Shown here: positions 41,988 to 50,820 of the stretch, piece by piece
Position numbering within the stretch: the stretch's first letter is position 1
Layout: each line of letters starts with the position of its first letter
Source of the DNA: Methylacidiphilales bacterium
GTDB lineage: Bacteria; Verrucomicrobiota; Verrucomicrobiia; Methylacidiphilales; UBA1321
DNA: 64,000 bases
Direction of reading: 5' to 3'
NCBI GenBank assembly: GCA_021272315.1
Contig: JAJSLI010000020.1
Location: 17,917-81,916 of the forward strand
Translations under genes and position numbers: made by a program
The notes under the pieces: generated by a model
Told to the model about the DNA's origin: nothing
The model's database searches: none
What the model saw: only the letters and a program-made list of their open reading frames with translations

Positions 41988-42872
41988 TTATTCCGCGCGA
42001 TAAAACCAACCGAACGAAGCCCATTGGGCGAACCAGGCTTGTAGTTTGGCGCTGAAAGGCTCGTCCGCTTTTTTACGGCGTAGCGCGCGTTCGCAGGCGG
42101 CCTGAAGCGTGAGTCCCTTCTTCAGTGCCGAGCAGATCAGGTAAGCTTCGGGTTCCAACCGCTTGTAGTAGACCGCGTTATCGCTGCGATGAACAGCCAG
42201 CCAGATCTTCTCCGGGGCAGGCAGTCTGGGTTTCGATGCTTTCTTGCGCTTGGACCGCTCATTCATGGCATTGCTCGCCTCGCCTGATGGCTCGACCCGG
42301 CGGCGGACGCGGAGCAGAAAATCGTCCACCGGATAGTCGCAGGCGAGAAAAGTGATGCAAGGTTGAGGAGTGAGCCGAAGGGTCGCCGGATCGCTGCCGA
42401 GAAGATCGTCAATCTCCAGCGGGGGCAGGCTCTCACCGTCGAAGGCGACGATGTGCGCCCATTCGAGCCGCACAATGTCTCGGGCCAGCCCGGGGTAACG
42501 CGCCGTCCAACGCGGTTCGTGTGCTAGAAATTTTTCCAGCCGGTCACCCAGATCGCGCAGGGTGTAGGAATGCGACGGATATTTCGTGAGATAGGCGACG
42601 GCCATGGCATGAAAGCGCTTTTCGCCGAGCAACGCGAGCAAACCGGGAAAATCATCATAAAAACAACCGAGGAGACGGAACCAATACTGACGGTTGTAAA
42701 TTTCGAGCCGCTCGAAGGAGGTCAGCCGGTTGTTCGGCTTGATGAATTCCGTCGCGACCTGACGCGTCGATTTCCCATTCACCCACTTCGCCTTCATCCG
42801 TTCGCCCGGGGTTAGCGGACGCATAATGGCCGTGGCAAAGGCGCGCTGGATGGAAAGGAGATTTTTTTTCAC
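41988..42872 (-). CDS. DUF2063 (HvfC/BufC-like) RiPP maturation partner
   Basis: IQRAFATAIMRPLTP...YNRQYWFRLLGCFYDDFPGLLALLGEKRFHAMAVAYLTKYPSHSYTLRDLGDRLEKFL. Confidence 0.93.
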   Translation of the reverse strand: MKKNLLSIQRAFATAIMRPLTPGERMKAKWVNGKSTRQVATEFIKPNNRLTSFERLEIYNRQYWFRLLGCFYDDFPGLLALLGEKRFHAMAVAYLTKYPSHSYTLRDLGDRLEKFLAHEPRWTARYPGLARDIVRLEWAHIVAFDGESLPPLEIDDLLGSDPATLRLTPQPCITFLACDYPVDDFLLRVRRRVEPSGEASNAMNERSKRKKASKPRLPAPEKIWLAVHRSDNAVYYKRLEPEAYLICSALKKGLTLQAACERALRRKKADEPFSAKLQAWFAQWASFGWFYRAE

Positions 42873-42894
42873 GGCAAAAATTCCCAGAACTCTT

Positions 42895-43749
42895 CTAGAC
42901 CGCGGCGGGTTGCCGCACCAAGTCGGTACAGAAGCGCCCAGCTTTTAGCGCTTCCGCGTGCACCTCGTCGAACGACGGAATCCGGTCGTCCCACTCGAGG
43001 AGCGTGGCCGTTGGGCCGATCAGCCCGATGGCGTGCGCGTACATCTTCCAAACCGGGTCGAGTACCGGATGATCGTGCGTGTCGAGGATGTACTTCTCGA
43101 ACTTCGAGTGGCCCGCGATGTGGATCTGCCCCACGCGCCCGTGCGGAATATGGTCCAGGTAATCATACGGGTTGAAATTGTGGTTTTGCGAGGAAACGTA
43201 GATGTTGTTCACGTCGAGCAAAATGCCCGCGTCGGCCCGCTCGACCACCTCGCTCAAAAACTCCCATTCTGTCATCTCCGAGGCATGAAACTCGGCATAA
43301 CTGCTTACGTTCTCGACCAAAATCGGGACTTCAAGGTAATCGCGTGCTTCGCGGATGCGTTGCGCCACGTGCCGCGCTGCCTCGAAGGTATAGGGCAGGG
43401 GCAGGAGGTCGTGACTGTAACTGCCGTCGACGCTGCCCCAGCAAAGATGGTCCGAGACCCACGGCGTGTTGGTCCGCTTGACCAGCCGCTTTAGCTTCGC
43501 CAGGTGCGTGCGGTTCAGGCCGTCGGACGAGCCGAAGTATATGGCCACGCCATGCTGGACGACCCGGTATTGATCGAGGATTGAGTCAAGCACCTTGAGC
43601 GGACGCCCTCCGTCGACCATGAAATTTTCGGAAATGATCTCGAACCAGTCGACCGTCGGTTTGCGAGAAAGAATATGCCCGTAATGCGGCACGCGCAGCC
43701 CGATGCCTATGCCGTAATTTGTAAAATTATTGAAACGATTTGCAGGCAT
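42895..43749 (-). CDS. DUF692 MNIO-type RiPP maturase (HvfB/BufB-like)
   Basis: GIGLRVPHYGHILSRKPTVDWFEIISENFMVDGG...GVAIYFGSSDGLN...VSDHLCW...LVENVSSY...ILLDVNNIYVSSQNHNF...QIHIAGHS; start ATG 43749. Confidence 0.96.
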   Translation of the reverse strand: MPANRFNNFTNYGIGIGLRVPHYGHILSRKPTVDWFEIISENFMVDGGRPLKVLDSILDQYRVVQHGVAIYFGSSDGLNRTHLAKLKRLVKRTNTPWVSDHLCWGSVDGSYSHDLLPLPYTFEAARHVAQRIREARDYLEVPILVENVSSYAEFHASEMTEWEFLSEVVERADAGILLDVNNIYVSSQNHNFNPYDYLDHIPHGRVGQIHIAGHSKFEKYILDTHDHPVLDPVWKMYAHAIGLIGPTATLLEWDDRIPSFDEVHAEALKAGRFCTDLVRQPAAV

Positions 43750-43767
43750 AAAAACGGATTTCCGGAC

Positions 43768-43802
43768 TGCTCCGGGGTGGCGCAGAGGCCTGCCCCGGAG
43801 CA
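43768..43802 (-). promoter_or_regulatory. Strong intergenic stem-loop between RiPP precursor and MNIO gene
   Basis: 10-bp perfect inverted repeat TGCTCCGGGG...CCCCGGAGCA, with TTTTT downstream on the minus strand. Confidence 0.6.
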
Positions 43803-43820
43803 ATCGCGGGAGAGAATATC

Positions 43821-44126
43821 TCAGGCGGGTTTCTTGGAACCGTCCGTGGCGCAGCCGCCCTTTCCTTTGCAGGAATTTTTGCCGGAGCAGCCGTTATCGC
43901 CGGTCTTACAGCCACCCTGGCCCTTGCAGCCATTCTTGCCGGCGCAGCTGTGTTGCCCCGCGGAAGAGTCATCGGCCAACTGACCCTTGAGAGCGGACAA
44001 AGACAGTGTGGGGTTGCCATTAGCCGTTGACGCATGGACCCGTGCGGCGGCGCCGGCCATCAAGCCCGTAAGGGCGACGGTGGCAAGCACGGTTTTCGTG
44101 TTGTTCAGGAGACGTGGATTTTTCAT
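43821..44126 (-). CDS. Bufferin/HvfA-type RiPP metallophore precursor (BufA2-like)
   Basis: MKNPRLLNNTKTVLATVALTGLMAGAAARVHA signal peptide; SCAGKNGCKGQGGCKTGDNGCSGKNSCKGKGGCATDG; directly upstream of DUF692. Confidence 0.88.
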   Translation of the reverse strand: MKNPRLLNNTKTVLATVALTGLMAGAAARVHASTANGNPTLSLSALKGQLADDSSAGQHSCAGKNGCKGQGGCKTGDNGCSGKNSCKGKGGCATDGSKKPA

Positions 44127-44220
44127 CTGTTTGTGGATCCTTTCTTGTTTCCGAATAGTGTGTGTACCTTTCGCCCGTCCGCCCCGGCACGTGCCGAATG
44201 GCCAACGGACATTTCCAGTT

Positions 44221-44246
44221 GGACGCGGAACCCCTGGTTTTATTCC
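44221..44246 (-). promoter_or_regulatory. Candidate ECF-sigma-type promoter upstream of RiPP precursor
   Basis: Minus strand GGAAT - 16 nt - CGTCC, about 95 nt upstream of the precursor ATG. Confidence 0.35.
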
Positions 44247-44328
44247 AAGATTTTTCCCAATCCGACCGTTTTCTTCAGATAATACGCCCAACGCTTCCGG
44301 GCGGATGCATTTCTCTTTGCAATGCGCT

Positions 44329-44529
44329 CTACTGCCCGGAATTTTGGCCCGGATTCAGATTTGTAATCGTCTTCTGGGTCGGATCGCTCGACCAGAGCGG
44401 GGCCTGTATACCCGCGCCGCTTGGGTTGCCCGTCTGGCTCGTCGGCGAGGCGGTATTGGCGTCTTGCTGGGACACTGTGCTGCAATGGGTCAGAAGTAAA
44501 AGGGCGGCAAGGAGAAGCGCTGGACGCAT
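44329..44529 (-). CDS. Small putative lipoprotein
   Basis: MRPALLLAALLLLTHCSTVSQQ lipobox-like; start 44529 inside ORF 44329-44595. Confidence 0.55.
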   Translation of the reverse strand: MRPALLLAALLLLTHCSTVSQQDANTASPTSQTGNPSGAGIQAPLWSSDPTQKTITNLNPGQNSGQ

Positions 44530-44669
44530 GTCACCATATAGATCAATCCACCGCCCGCAGGCAAGCCGGGATTGCAACGTTGCCCCGCCCGGCAAATGTC
44601 TCTAGAACTTATCAAAAGCGCACGGCAGGGTTCTTTTAGGCGAAGCGTTCCAGCCGTCCGCCAGACCTT

Positions 44670-46043
44670 ATGAATCCCGCCGATCTGGACCGCCACTACG
44701 TATGGCATCCGTTCACCCAAATGCGCGACTGGAATGCGCCCGGTCACCGGCCCCTCGTTATCGTCGAGGGCCGCGGTGCCCTCCTTCGGGCCGATGACGG
44801 GCGCGATTACCTCGACGGCAATTCTTCCATCTGGACCAATCTTCACGGCCATCGCCGGCCCGAAATTGACCAGGCCATCCGCGACCAACTCGACCGCATC
44901 GCCCACAGTTCCTTTCTCGGCCTGACCAACGACGTCGCCGCCCGGCTGGCCTGCGAGCTGGCCGAAGCGACGCAACTGCGGGGGCACAAGGTCTTTTTTT
45001 CCGACGACGGTTCGACCGCGATCGAGGCCGCGCTTAAAATGGTCCATCAGGCGAGAATCCAGCGTGGTGAAAAAAAGCGGAAGACCTTTGTCTCGCTTGC
45101 CAACGGTTACCACGGCGACACGGTGGGTGCGATGAGCGCGGGCCATAGTTCCGTCTTCCACGCCGCCTACAAGCCGCTCCTTTTTGAATCGCGCGAGGTG
45201 ATGAGTCCCGCCTGCTACCGCTGCCCGCATAATCGCGCGAAGCCGATTCGAGGCTCCGAAGCCCGCGTCACGCGCCAGTGCAACTGGGAATGCGCCGGCG
45301 AACTCACCTCCGCGCTCGACGCCCTCGGCGAGTCGGCCTCCGCTCTCGTCCTTGAACCGCGCGTCCAAGGCGCGGCAGGCATGACCATGCACCCGCGCGG
45401 TTATCTCGAAAAGGCGGCGGTGGCCTGCCGGGAGCGCGGCATCTGGCTCGTCCTCGACGAAGTCATGACCGGATTCGGACGCACCGGCCCGATGTTTGCC
45501 TTTCAGGACGAAAAAGTCGCGCCCGACCTCCTCGCCTTGGCCAAGGGTCTCACCGGCGGCTATCTCCCTGTCGCCGCGACCCTCGCCTCGCAGGAAATCT
45601 TCGACGCGTTCCTTGGCGGCTACGAGGAGACCTTCTTTCACGGCCACAGCTACACTGGCAACGCCCTCGGCTGCGCCGCCGCGTTGGCCAGCCTCAAAAT
45701 TTTTGAATCCGACCGGACGCTTCAAAAAAATGCTGTCTTGGGCGAAAAGCTTTCCCGGCTCACAGCCAAATTCTGGGAACATCCCAATGTCGGGGACGTC
45801 CGGCGGGAAGGCCTCATTTGCGGCATCGAAATCGTCGCCGATTTTGCGAGCCGCCGTCCGTTCCCTCTCGCGGATAGGATGGGCCGCCGGATTTGCGAAG
45901 CGGCCCGGAAACACGGCTTGCTCACGCGCCCCATCGGCGACGTTCTCGTGCTCATGCCGCCTTATTGCGTTACCGACGAACAACTTGCCCGGATGGTTGA
46001 TGCTCTCTGGCTCGGTCTTTGCGAGGTGATCCCTCACGCGTGA
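44670..46043 (+). CDS. bioA: Adenosylmethionine-8-amino-7-oxononanoate aminotransferase
   Basis: HYVWHPFTQMRDW...FFSDDGSTAIEAALKMVHQ...FANGYHGDTVGAMSAG. Confidence 0.94.
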   Translation: MNPADLDRHYVWHPFTQMRDWNAPGHRPLVIVEGRGALLRADDGRDYLDGNSSIWTNLHGHRRPEIDQAIRDQLDRIAHSSFLGLTNDVAARLACELAEATQLRGHKVFFSDDGSTAIEAALKMVHQARIQRGEKKRKTFVSLANGYHGDTVGAMSAGHSSVFHAAYKPLLFESREVMSPACYRCPHNRAKPIRGSEARVTRQCNWECAGELTSALDALGESASALVLEPRVQGAAGMTMHPRGYLEKAAVACRERGIWLVLDEVMTGFGRTGPMFAFQDEKVAPDLLALAKGLTGGYLPVAATLASQEIFDAFLGGYEETFFHGHSYTGNALGCAAALASLKIFESDRTLQKNAVLGEKLSRLTAKFWEHPNVGDVRREGLICGIEIVADFASRRPFPLADRMGRRICEAARKHGLLTRPIGDVLVLMPPYCVTDEQLARMVDALWLGLCEVIPHA

Positions 46044-46079
46044 ACTGATCCTCGACAAGCCCGCAATCACGGGCATTTT

Positions 46080-46490
46080 ATGAGCATGAAAGAGATCGAA
46101 GAAGGAAGCGACTTGCGGCTCGATTTCACCAAGCTGCAAAAAATCGCCAAGACCGGCCTGCCCGTTTTGCCCGTCGTCGTCCAGGACGCCGACTCGCTCG
46201 ACGTGCTGCTTGTGGCCTACTCCAACCAGGAGGCGATTGAGCACTCCCTCAAGACGGGCATTGCCACCTTCTGGAGCACTTCGCGCAACGAACTCTGGAT
46301 CAAGGGCAAGACCTCCGGCGACACCCTCCAACTAGTCGATGTCCGGGTGAATTGCGAACAGAACTCGCTCCTTTACCTCGTCCGTATGGTCGGCGGCGGC
46401 GTCTGCCATACCAAGGATGCCAGCGGCAAGACCCGCCGGACCTGCTATTACCGCTCGCTAAAAAACGGGAAGCTCAGCTTTTTGAAGTAA
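46080..46490 (+). CDS. hisI: Phosphoribosyl-AMP cyclohydrolase
   Basis: LPVVVQDADSLDVLLVAYSNQEAIEHSLKTGIATFWSTSRNELWIKGKTSGDTLQLVDVRVNCEQNSLLYLV. Confidence 0.95.
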   Translation: MSMKEIEEGSDLRLDFTKLQKIAKTGLPVLPVVVQDADSLDVLLVAYSNQEAIEHSLKTGIATFWSTSRNELWIKGKTSGDTLQLVDVRVNCEQNSLLYLVRMVGGGVCHTKDASGKTRRTCYYRSLKNGKLSFLK

Positions 46491-46512
46491 CCCTGCATTT
46501 TTGCGGGACCGT

Positions 46513-46998
46513 TTATTTTCCGCTTACCTCATCCGCGTAGGCCTGCAGCTTGCCGTCGGCTTCCCTGTCCTTCAGATCCTCGACTTCCGAAATCTTCGCC
46601 GCCGGGTTGATGGCCAGGAGTTGCGCGTAAGTCGTCAGCACCTGCTCCCATCCGGCGTAAACGTCGTCGTGGGCCTTCCCGCTCTTGAGTTGCGAACTGA
46701 CGTTCCCGGCCACGTAGGCCGCCAATAACATATTGCGCGTATCAGCGTCGGGAGAATCCCCCTTTTTCACCCAAGGCACCACGGCGTGCGAGAGCGAAAT
46801 GTGGACCGCGTCGCTTGTCCTGGCAAAAGCGAGGATTGTCTCGGAGGCCTCCGATCCCTGCTGGCTCGACGGGTCGGCTTGGAAAACCGAAATTGCCTTC
46901 AGTACCTCGTCCCGCGACACCGTCCTCTCCGCGCTCGCCCTTGTGACGCTTGCTCCAAGCAGCGCGCCTAAAACGAAAATCGCGGCCAGATTTTTCAT
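46513..46998 (-). CDS. Secreted hypothetical protein
   Basis: 161 aa; MKNLAAIFVLGALLGASVTRASA signal peptide. Confidence 0.7.
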   Translation of the reverse strand: MKNLAAIFVLGALLGASVTRASAERTVSRDEVLKAISVFQADPSSQQGSEASETILAFARTSDAVHISLSHAVVPWVKKGDSPDADTRNMLLAAYVAGNVSSQLKSGKAHDDVYAGWEQVLTTYAQLLAINPAAKISEVEDLKDREADGKLQAYADEVSGK

Positions 46999-47004
46999 CG
47001 GGAA

Positions 47005-49593
47005 TCAACCCGCCAGCTCAGGTTCAGGGCCGTCCTCTTCGCTTTCGGTCACCACCCGGGCAATCGCGGTCAGCTTGTCACCGGCATTTAGATTGATCAG
47101 CTTCACTCCCTGCGTATTGCGTCCCGCCTCGCGAATATCTTTCACCGGTGTGCGGACCATCTGGCCCTGCAAGGTTAGCAACATGATCTCATCGTTGTCC
47201 GTCACGGTCAGCGCGCCGACCACCTGGCCGGTCTTCTCGTTCGTTTTCATCGTGATGATCCCCTTGCCGCCGCGCGACTGGACGCGGTACTCGTCGAAAG
47301 CGGTCCGTTTGCCGATGCCGTGTTCGCCTGCCACCAGCAAAGTAGCGCCCAGGTCCACCACGGCCAGCGCCACCACCCGGTCGTCCTTTTCGAGCGAAAT
47401 CCCGCGCACGCCCGTGGCCGGGCGGCCCATCGCACGAACGTCCGACTCCTCGAACCGGATGCTCATCCCCTCGCGGGTGATGAGGACCGCCTCACTGCTG
47501 CCGCTGGTCAGCTTCGCCTCGATCAAATCGTCGCCCTGTTCGATGCCGATGGCGATGATCCCGCCCTTGCGGACATTGGCGAAGTCTTCCAGCGAGGTCT
47601 TCTTCACCGTGCCTTGGCGCGTAGCAAACAGGACGAAGCTACCCGACTTCCACGTCAGGTCCTCGCCTTGCGCATCCCGGCGCGACTCGACTCGGATCAG
47701 CGCCGCCACCTTCTCGCCCGGTTTGAATTCGAGAAGGTTGGCGATGGAACGCCCTTTCGCTGCACGGCCCATGTCGGGAATTTCGTGGACCCGTTCGACG
47801 TAGACGCGGCCCGTATTCGTGAAAAACATCAGGTAATCGTGGGTCGATGCGGTGAACAGGTGCTCGACAAAATCGTCGTCCTGGGATGGTTCGCCCTCCC
47901 GCATCGTCATGCCGATCACGCCGCGCCCGCCGCGGCGTTGCGCGCGGTAGCTGGTGATATTGGTCCGCTTGATCAGCGAATTGTGGGTGATGGTGATGAT
48001 CACACCCTCATTGGCGATCAGGTCCTCGATTGCCATCTCGCCCTCGTCGGGCACGATCGCGGTGCGGCGCTCGTTGCCGTGCTTGTCGCGAATCGCCTGC
48101 AATTCCTTCTTGATGATCGTCAGCACCCGCACTTCCTTCGCCAGGATGTCGATCAGGTCGTTGATCTTTTTCAGCAGCTCCTTGTACTCATCGACAATCT
48201 TGTTCCGTTCCAGCCCGGTCAGTTGGTAGAGGCGCAGTTCCAGGATCGCGTTGACCTGCTCCTCGCTGATGATGTAGCGGTTGTTCGTCAACCGCGACGG
48301 CGCGTGGATCACGATGCCGAACGATTCCGCCTCGGCACGGGTGAAATTGTACGCGGCCAGCTTGACCCGGGCCGCCTCGCGGTCGGCCGCCCGGCGGATG
48401 ATCTTGATCACCTCGTCCAGGTTCGCCAGCGCGATGAGATAACCTTCCAGAGCCTCGGCCCGGCGCTGCGCTTCCCTCAATTCAAAGCGGGTCCGGCGCA
48501 TCACCACCTCGCGGCGGTGTTCGATGTAGCAGTTGATCAGCTCCTTGAGATTGAGCGTCTTCGGCCGCCCGCCGTCGATGGCGAGCTGGTTGACCGCGAA
48601 CGAGGTCTCCAGCGCCGTCATCTTGTAAAGCTTGTTGATCACGACCTTGGTCACCGCGTCGCGTTTCAGTTCGATGACCACGCGCGTGCTTTCGTCCGAC
48701 TCGTCGCGCACGTCGGTGATGTCGGTTATTTCCTTCGTATTCACCAGCTCCGCGATCCGTGACACCAGTTCAGACCGGTTCACGTTGAACGGAATCTCGG
48801 TGACGATGATCTGCTCCTTGCCGCCCTTGGGCGTCTCGGTGTGGAGCTTGGCGCGAACGCGGACGCTGCCGCGCCCGGTCAGCAGGTAATTTCGGATGCC
48901 CTCCATCCCGAGGATCGAACAGCCGGTCGGAAAATCGGGACCCTTGATGATCTTGTTGAGTTGCGGGATGGTGATGTCGGGCTTGTCGATCTGCGCGCAG
49001 ATGCCGTCGATCACCTCGGTCAAATTATGCGGGACGAGGTTCGTCGCCATGCCCACGGCGATGCCCGTGCCGCCGTTCACCAGCAGATTTGGGAAGGCCG
49101 CCGGCAGGACCACCGGTTCCATGTTTTTCTCGTCGTAAGAGGGGATGAAATCGACCGTGTCCTTGGAGATGTCCTCCATCAGCACCGCGCCGAGATGGGT
49201 CAGCCGCGCCTCCGTATAGCGCATGGCCGCGGGCGGATCACCTTCGACCGAGCCGAAATTGCCCTTGCCCTCGATCAGCCGCTCGCGCATCGACCACGGC
49301 TCGGCCATGTGCACCAGCGTCGGGTAAATGGCCATGTCGCCGTGGGGATGATATTTCTTCATCGTATCGCCGACAATGCCGGCGCACTTCGACGTCGACC
49401 GGCCCGGGTGCAACCCCATTTCGTGCATCGCGAAAAGAATGCGGCGCTGCGAGGGCTTGAGCCCGTCACGCACGTCGGGTAGCGCGCGCGAGATGATCAC
49501 CGACATCGAATAATCGAGGAAGGAATTGCGGATCTCCTCCGCCACGTTGATGCGTTCGATGCGTTCGCTCGGGGAAAATAGATTGTCAGGCAT
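47005..49593 (-). CDS. gyrA: DNA gyrase subunit A
   Basis: EEIRNSFLDYSMSVIISRALPDVRDGLKPSQRRILFAMHEMGLHPG; GyrA-type C-terminal beta-propeller; start 49593 (MPDNLFSPSERIERINVAEEI). Confidence 0.97.
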   Translation of the reverse strand: MPDNLFSPSERIERINVAEEIRNSFLDYSMSVIISRALPDVRDGLKPSQRRILFAMHEMGLHPGRSTSKCAGIVGDTMKKYHPHGDMAIYPTLVHMAEPWSMRERLIEGKGNFGSVEGDPPAAMRYTEARLTHLGAVLMEDISKDTVDFIPSYDEKNMEPVVLPAAFPNLLVNGGTGIAVGMATNLVPHNLTEVIDGICAQIDKPDITIPQLNKIIKGPDFPTGCSILGMEGIRNYLLTGRGSVRVRAKLHTETPKGGKEQIIVTEIPFNVNRSELVSRIAELVNTKEITDITDVRDESDESTRVVIELKRDAVTKVVINKLYKMTALETSFAVNQLAIDGGRPKTLNLKELINCYIEHRREVVMRRTRFELREAQRRAEALEGYLIALANLDEVIKIIRRAADREAARVKLAAYNFTRAEAESFGIVIHAPSRLTNNRYIISEEQVNAILELRLYQLTGLERNKIVDEYKELLKKINDLIDILAKEVRVLTIIKKELQAIRDKHGNERRTAIVPDEGEMAIEDLIANEGVIITITHNSLIKRTNITSYRAQRRGGRGVIGMTMREGEPSQDDDFVEHLFTASTHDYLMFFTNTGRVYVERVHEIPDMGRAAKGRSIANLLEFKPGEKVAALIRVESRRDAQGEDLTWKSGSFVLFATRQGTVKKTSLEDFANVRKGGIIAIGIEQGDDLIEAKLTSGSSEAVLITREGMSIRFEESDVRAMGRPATGVRGISLEKDDRVVALAVVDLGATLLVAGEHGIGKRTAFDEYRVQSRGGKGIITMKTNEKTGQVVGALTVTDNDEIMLLTLQGQMVRTPVKDIREAGRNTQGVKLINLNAGDKLTAIARVVTESEEDGPEPELAG

Positions 49594-49743
49594 AAGATGA
49601 AAAAGGGTGCTCCGCCAGGCCAACGATGGGGGAACGAAGCACGCGAAGGGTGAAGTCTAAAACTAGAAAGCCGCCGACCCTGCGGCAAGAGAAAAGGTCG
49701 GAGAAACTCTTTGACACAGCCCCACGACGCAAATCGCGCCTGC

Positions 49744-50721
49744 TCAACCAAGCCGGATACACCAAATTGCCTCCTGACGGCACGCAGTGAGGGCTAGCCG
49801 TTCGACCGCAAATCCTTCCCGTTTCAAGAGGTTCTCAAAAAGCGCAGGCGTGTAGCGGAGGCTGTAAAAAACGCGCAGTGGCTCGTCCGGTCTCGGCGTG
49901 AAACGGCGGCCCCACTGCTCGAAGGGCGCGGCGCTTTTCCAGCGGGCCGACGCGATGAAAGCAGGTATTTTCCCGATTTGGCCGATTTTCATTTCAGGCG
50001 GCTCGACGAGATTTTCGAGACCCGCTTCTTCCAGCGCGGCGCTGAGCCAGATCAACGTCTCGGGATTGTCGTACTGGGGCAGGACGGCGTTCATCGCCGC
50101 CGGGATGTCGTGGCCGATTCCATCGGTGACCGGTGCGAGATGCGCGCTGGCGAGCAGGAGATCGCCGGGGCGCAAAACCGCCCGGAAAAGACGGGTGATG
50201 ACCGGGGGTAAAAAGTTGGGAAACAGACCGAAAAATGTGATGATACGCGGGAGGTCGCCGCCAACGTCATCGAGCCACCGGCCTATATCGCCGGCTTGCG
50301 CGAGATCGCAGACGAGGCTGCCATGATGTGTTGCCCCAGCGGCAATAAGGCGTTCCGCCGATTCGCGGACGAGGTCACGGCTCGCGTCGATGGCCGCAAA
50401 CAGTATTTCTCCGCCGCGGGCGGCCAGTGTCGAGTGGAGCTCAAGCTCCTTGAGTCCGGTGCCGCAGCCGAGACCAACAAGGAAGCGCCTTTTCGCGCCG
50501 GTTCGCTCCGCCACCCGCGCAAACGCCTCGCGGTAAATCCGCGTGAATTCGGAATTGCCGTGAAGGGGTGAGTGCCGGAGAAAGACCTCGCGCCACAATG
50601 CGGTTTGGCGCGGCGTGAAATAGAGAAATTTCGAATCGATGCGATTTTCACGCAAGGCGTCGGCGGCCTCGCGGTACAGGGTGTTGCTTTCGACCGAAGA
50701 ATGGAAATCGATTTCGACCAT
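49744..50721 (-). CDS. EgtD-like histidine-specific SAM-dependent methyltransferase
   Basis: SKFLYFTPRQTALWREVF...GLGCGTGLKELELHSTLAA...ITFFGLFPNFLP; start MVEIDFHSS at 50721. Confidence 0.75.
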   Translation of the reverse strand: MVEIDFHSSVESNTLYREAADALRENRIDSKFLYFTPRQTALWREVFLRHSPLHGNSEFTRIYREAFARVAERTGAKRRFLVGLGCGTGLKELELHSTLAARGGEILFAAIDASRDLVRESAERLIAAGATHHGSLVCDLAQAGDIGRWLDDVGGDLPRIITFFGLFPNFLPPVITRLFRAVLRPGDLLLASAHLAPVTDGIGHDIPAAMNAVLPQYDNPETLIWLSAALEEAGLENLVEPPEMKIGQIGKIPAFIASARWKSAAPFEQWGRRFTPRPDEPLRVFYSLRYTPALFENLLKREGFAVERLALTACRQEAIWCIRLG

Positions 50722-50820
50722 GACTGTTTCAATCAAATAGGCACGAAACCCATATCGGCACAATCAAAACGGATTTCGATCCACTTGCCAGAACGAGGTC
50801 CCGGCGACAAGCTGGTGAAC

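Noticed and set aside
44490-46331. 613-aa minus-strand ORF opposite bioA
   Set aside because: Antisense GC-bias ORF; bioA motifs are clear on the plus strand
47320-48762. 480-aa plus-strand ORF opposite gyrA
   Set aside because: Antisense GC-bias ORF; His/Asp/Arg-rich low-complexity translation
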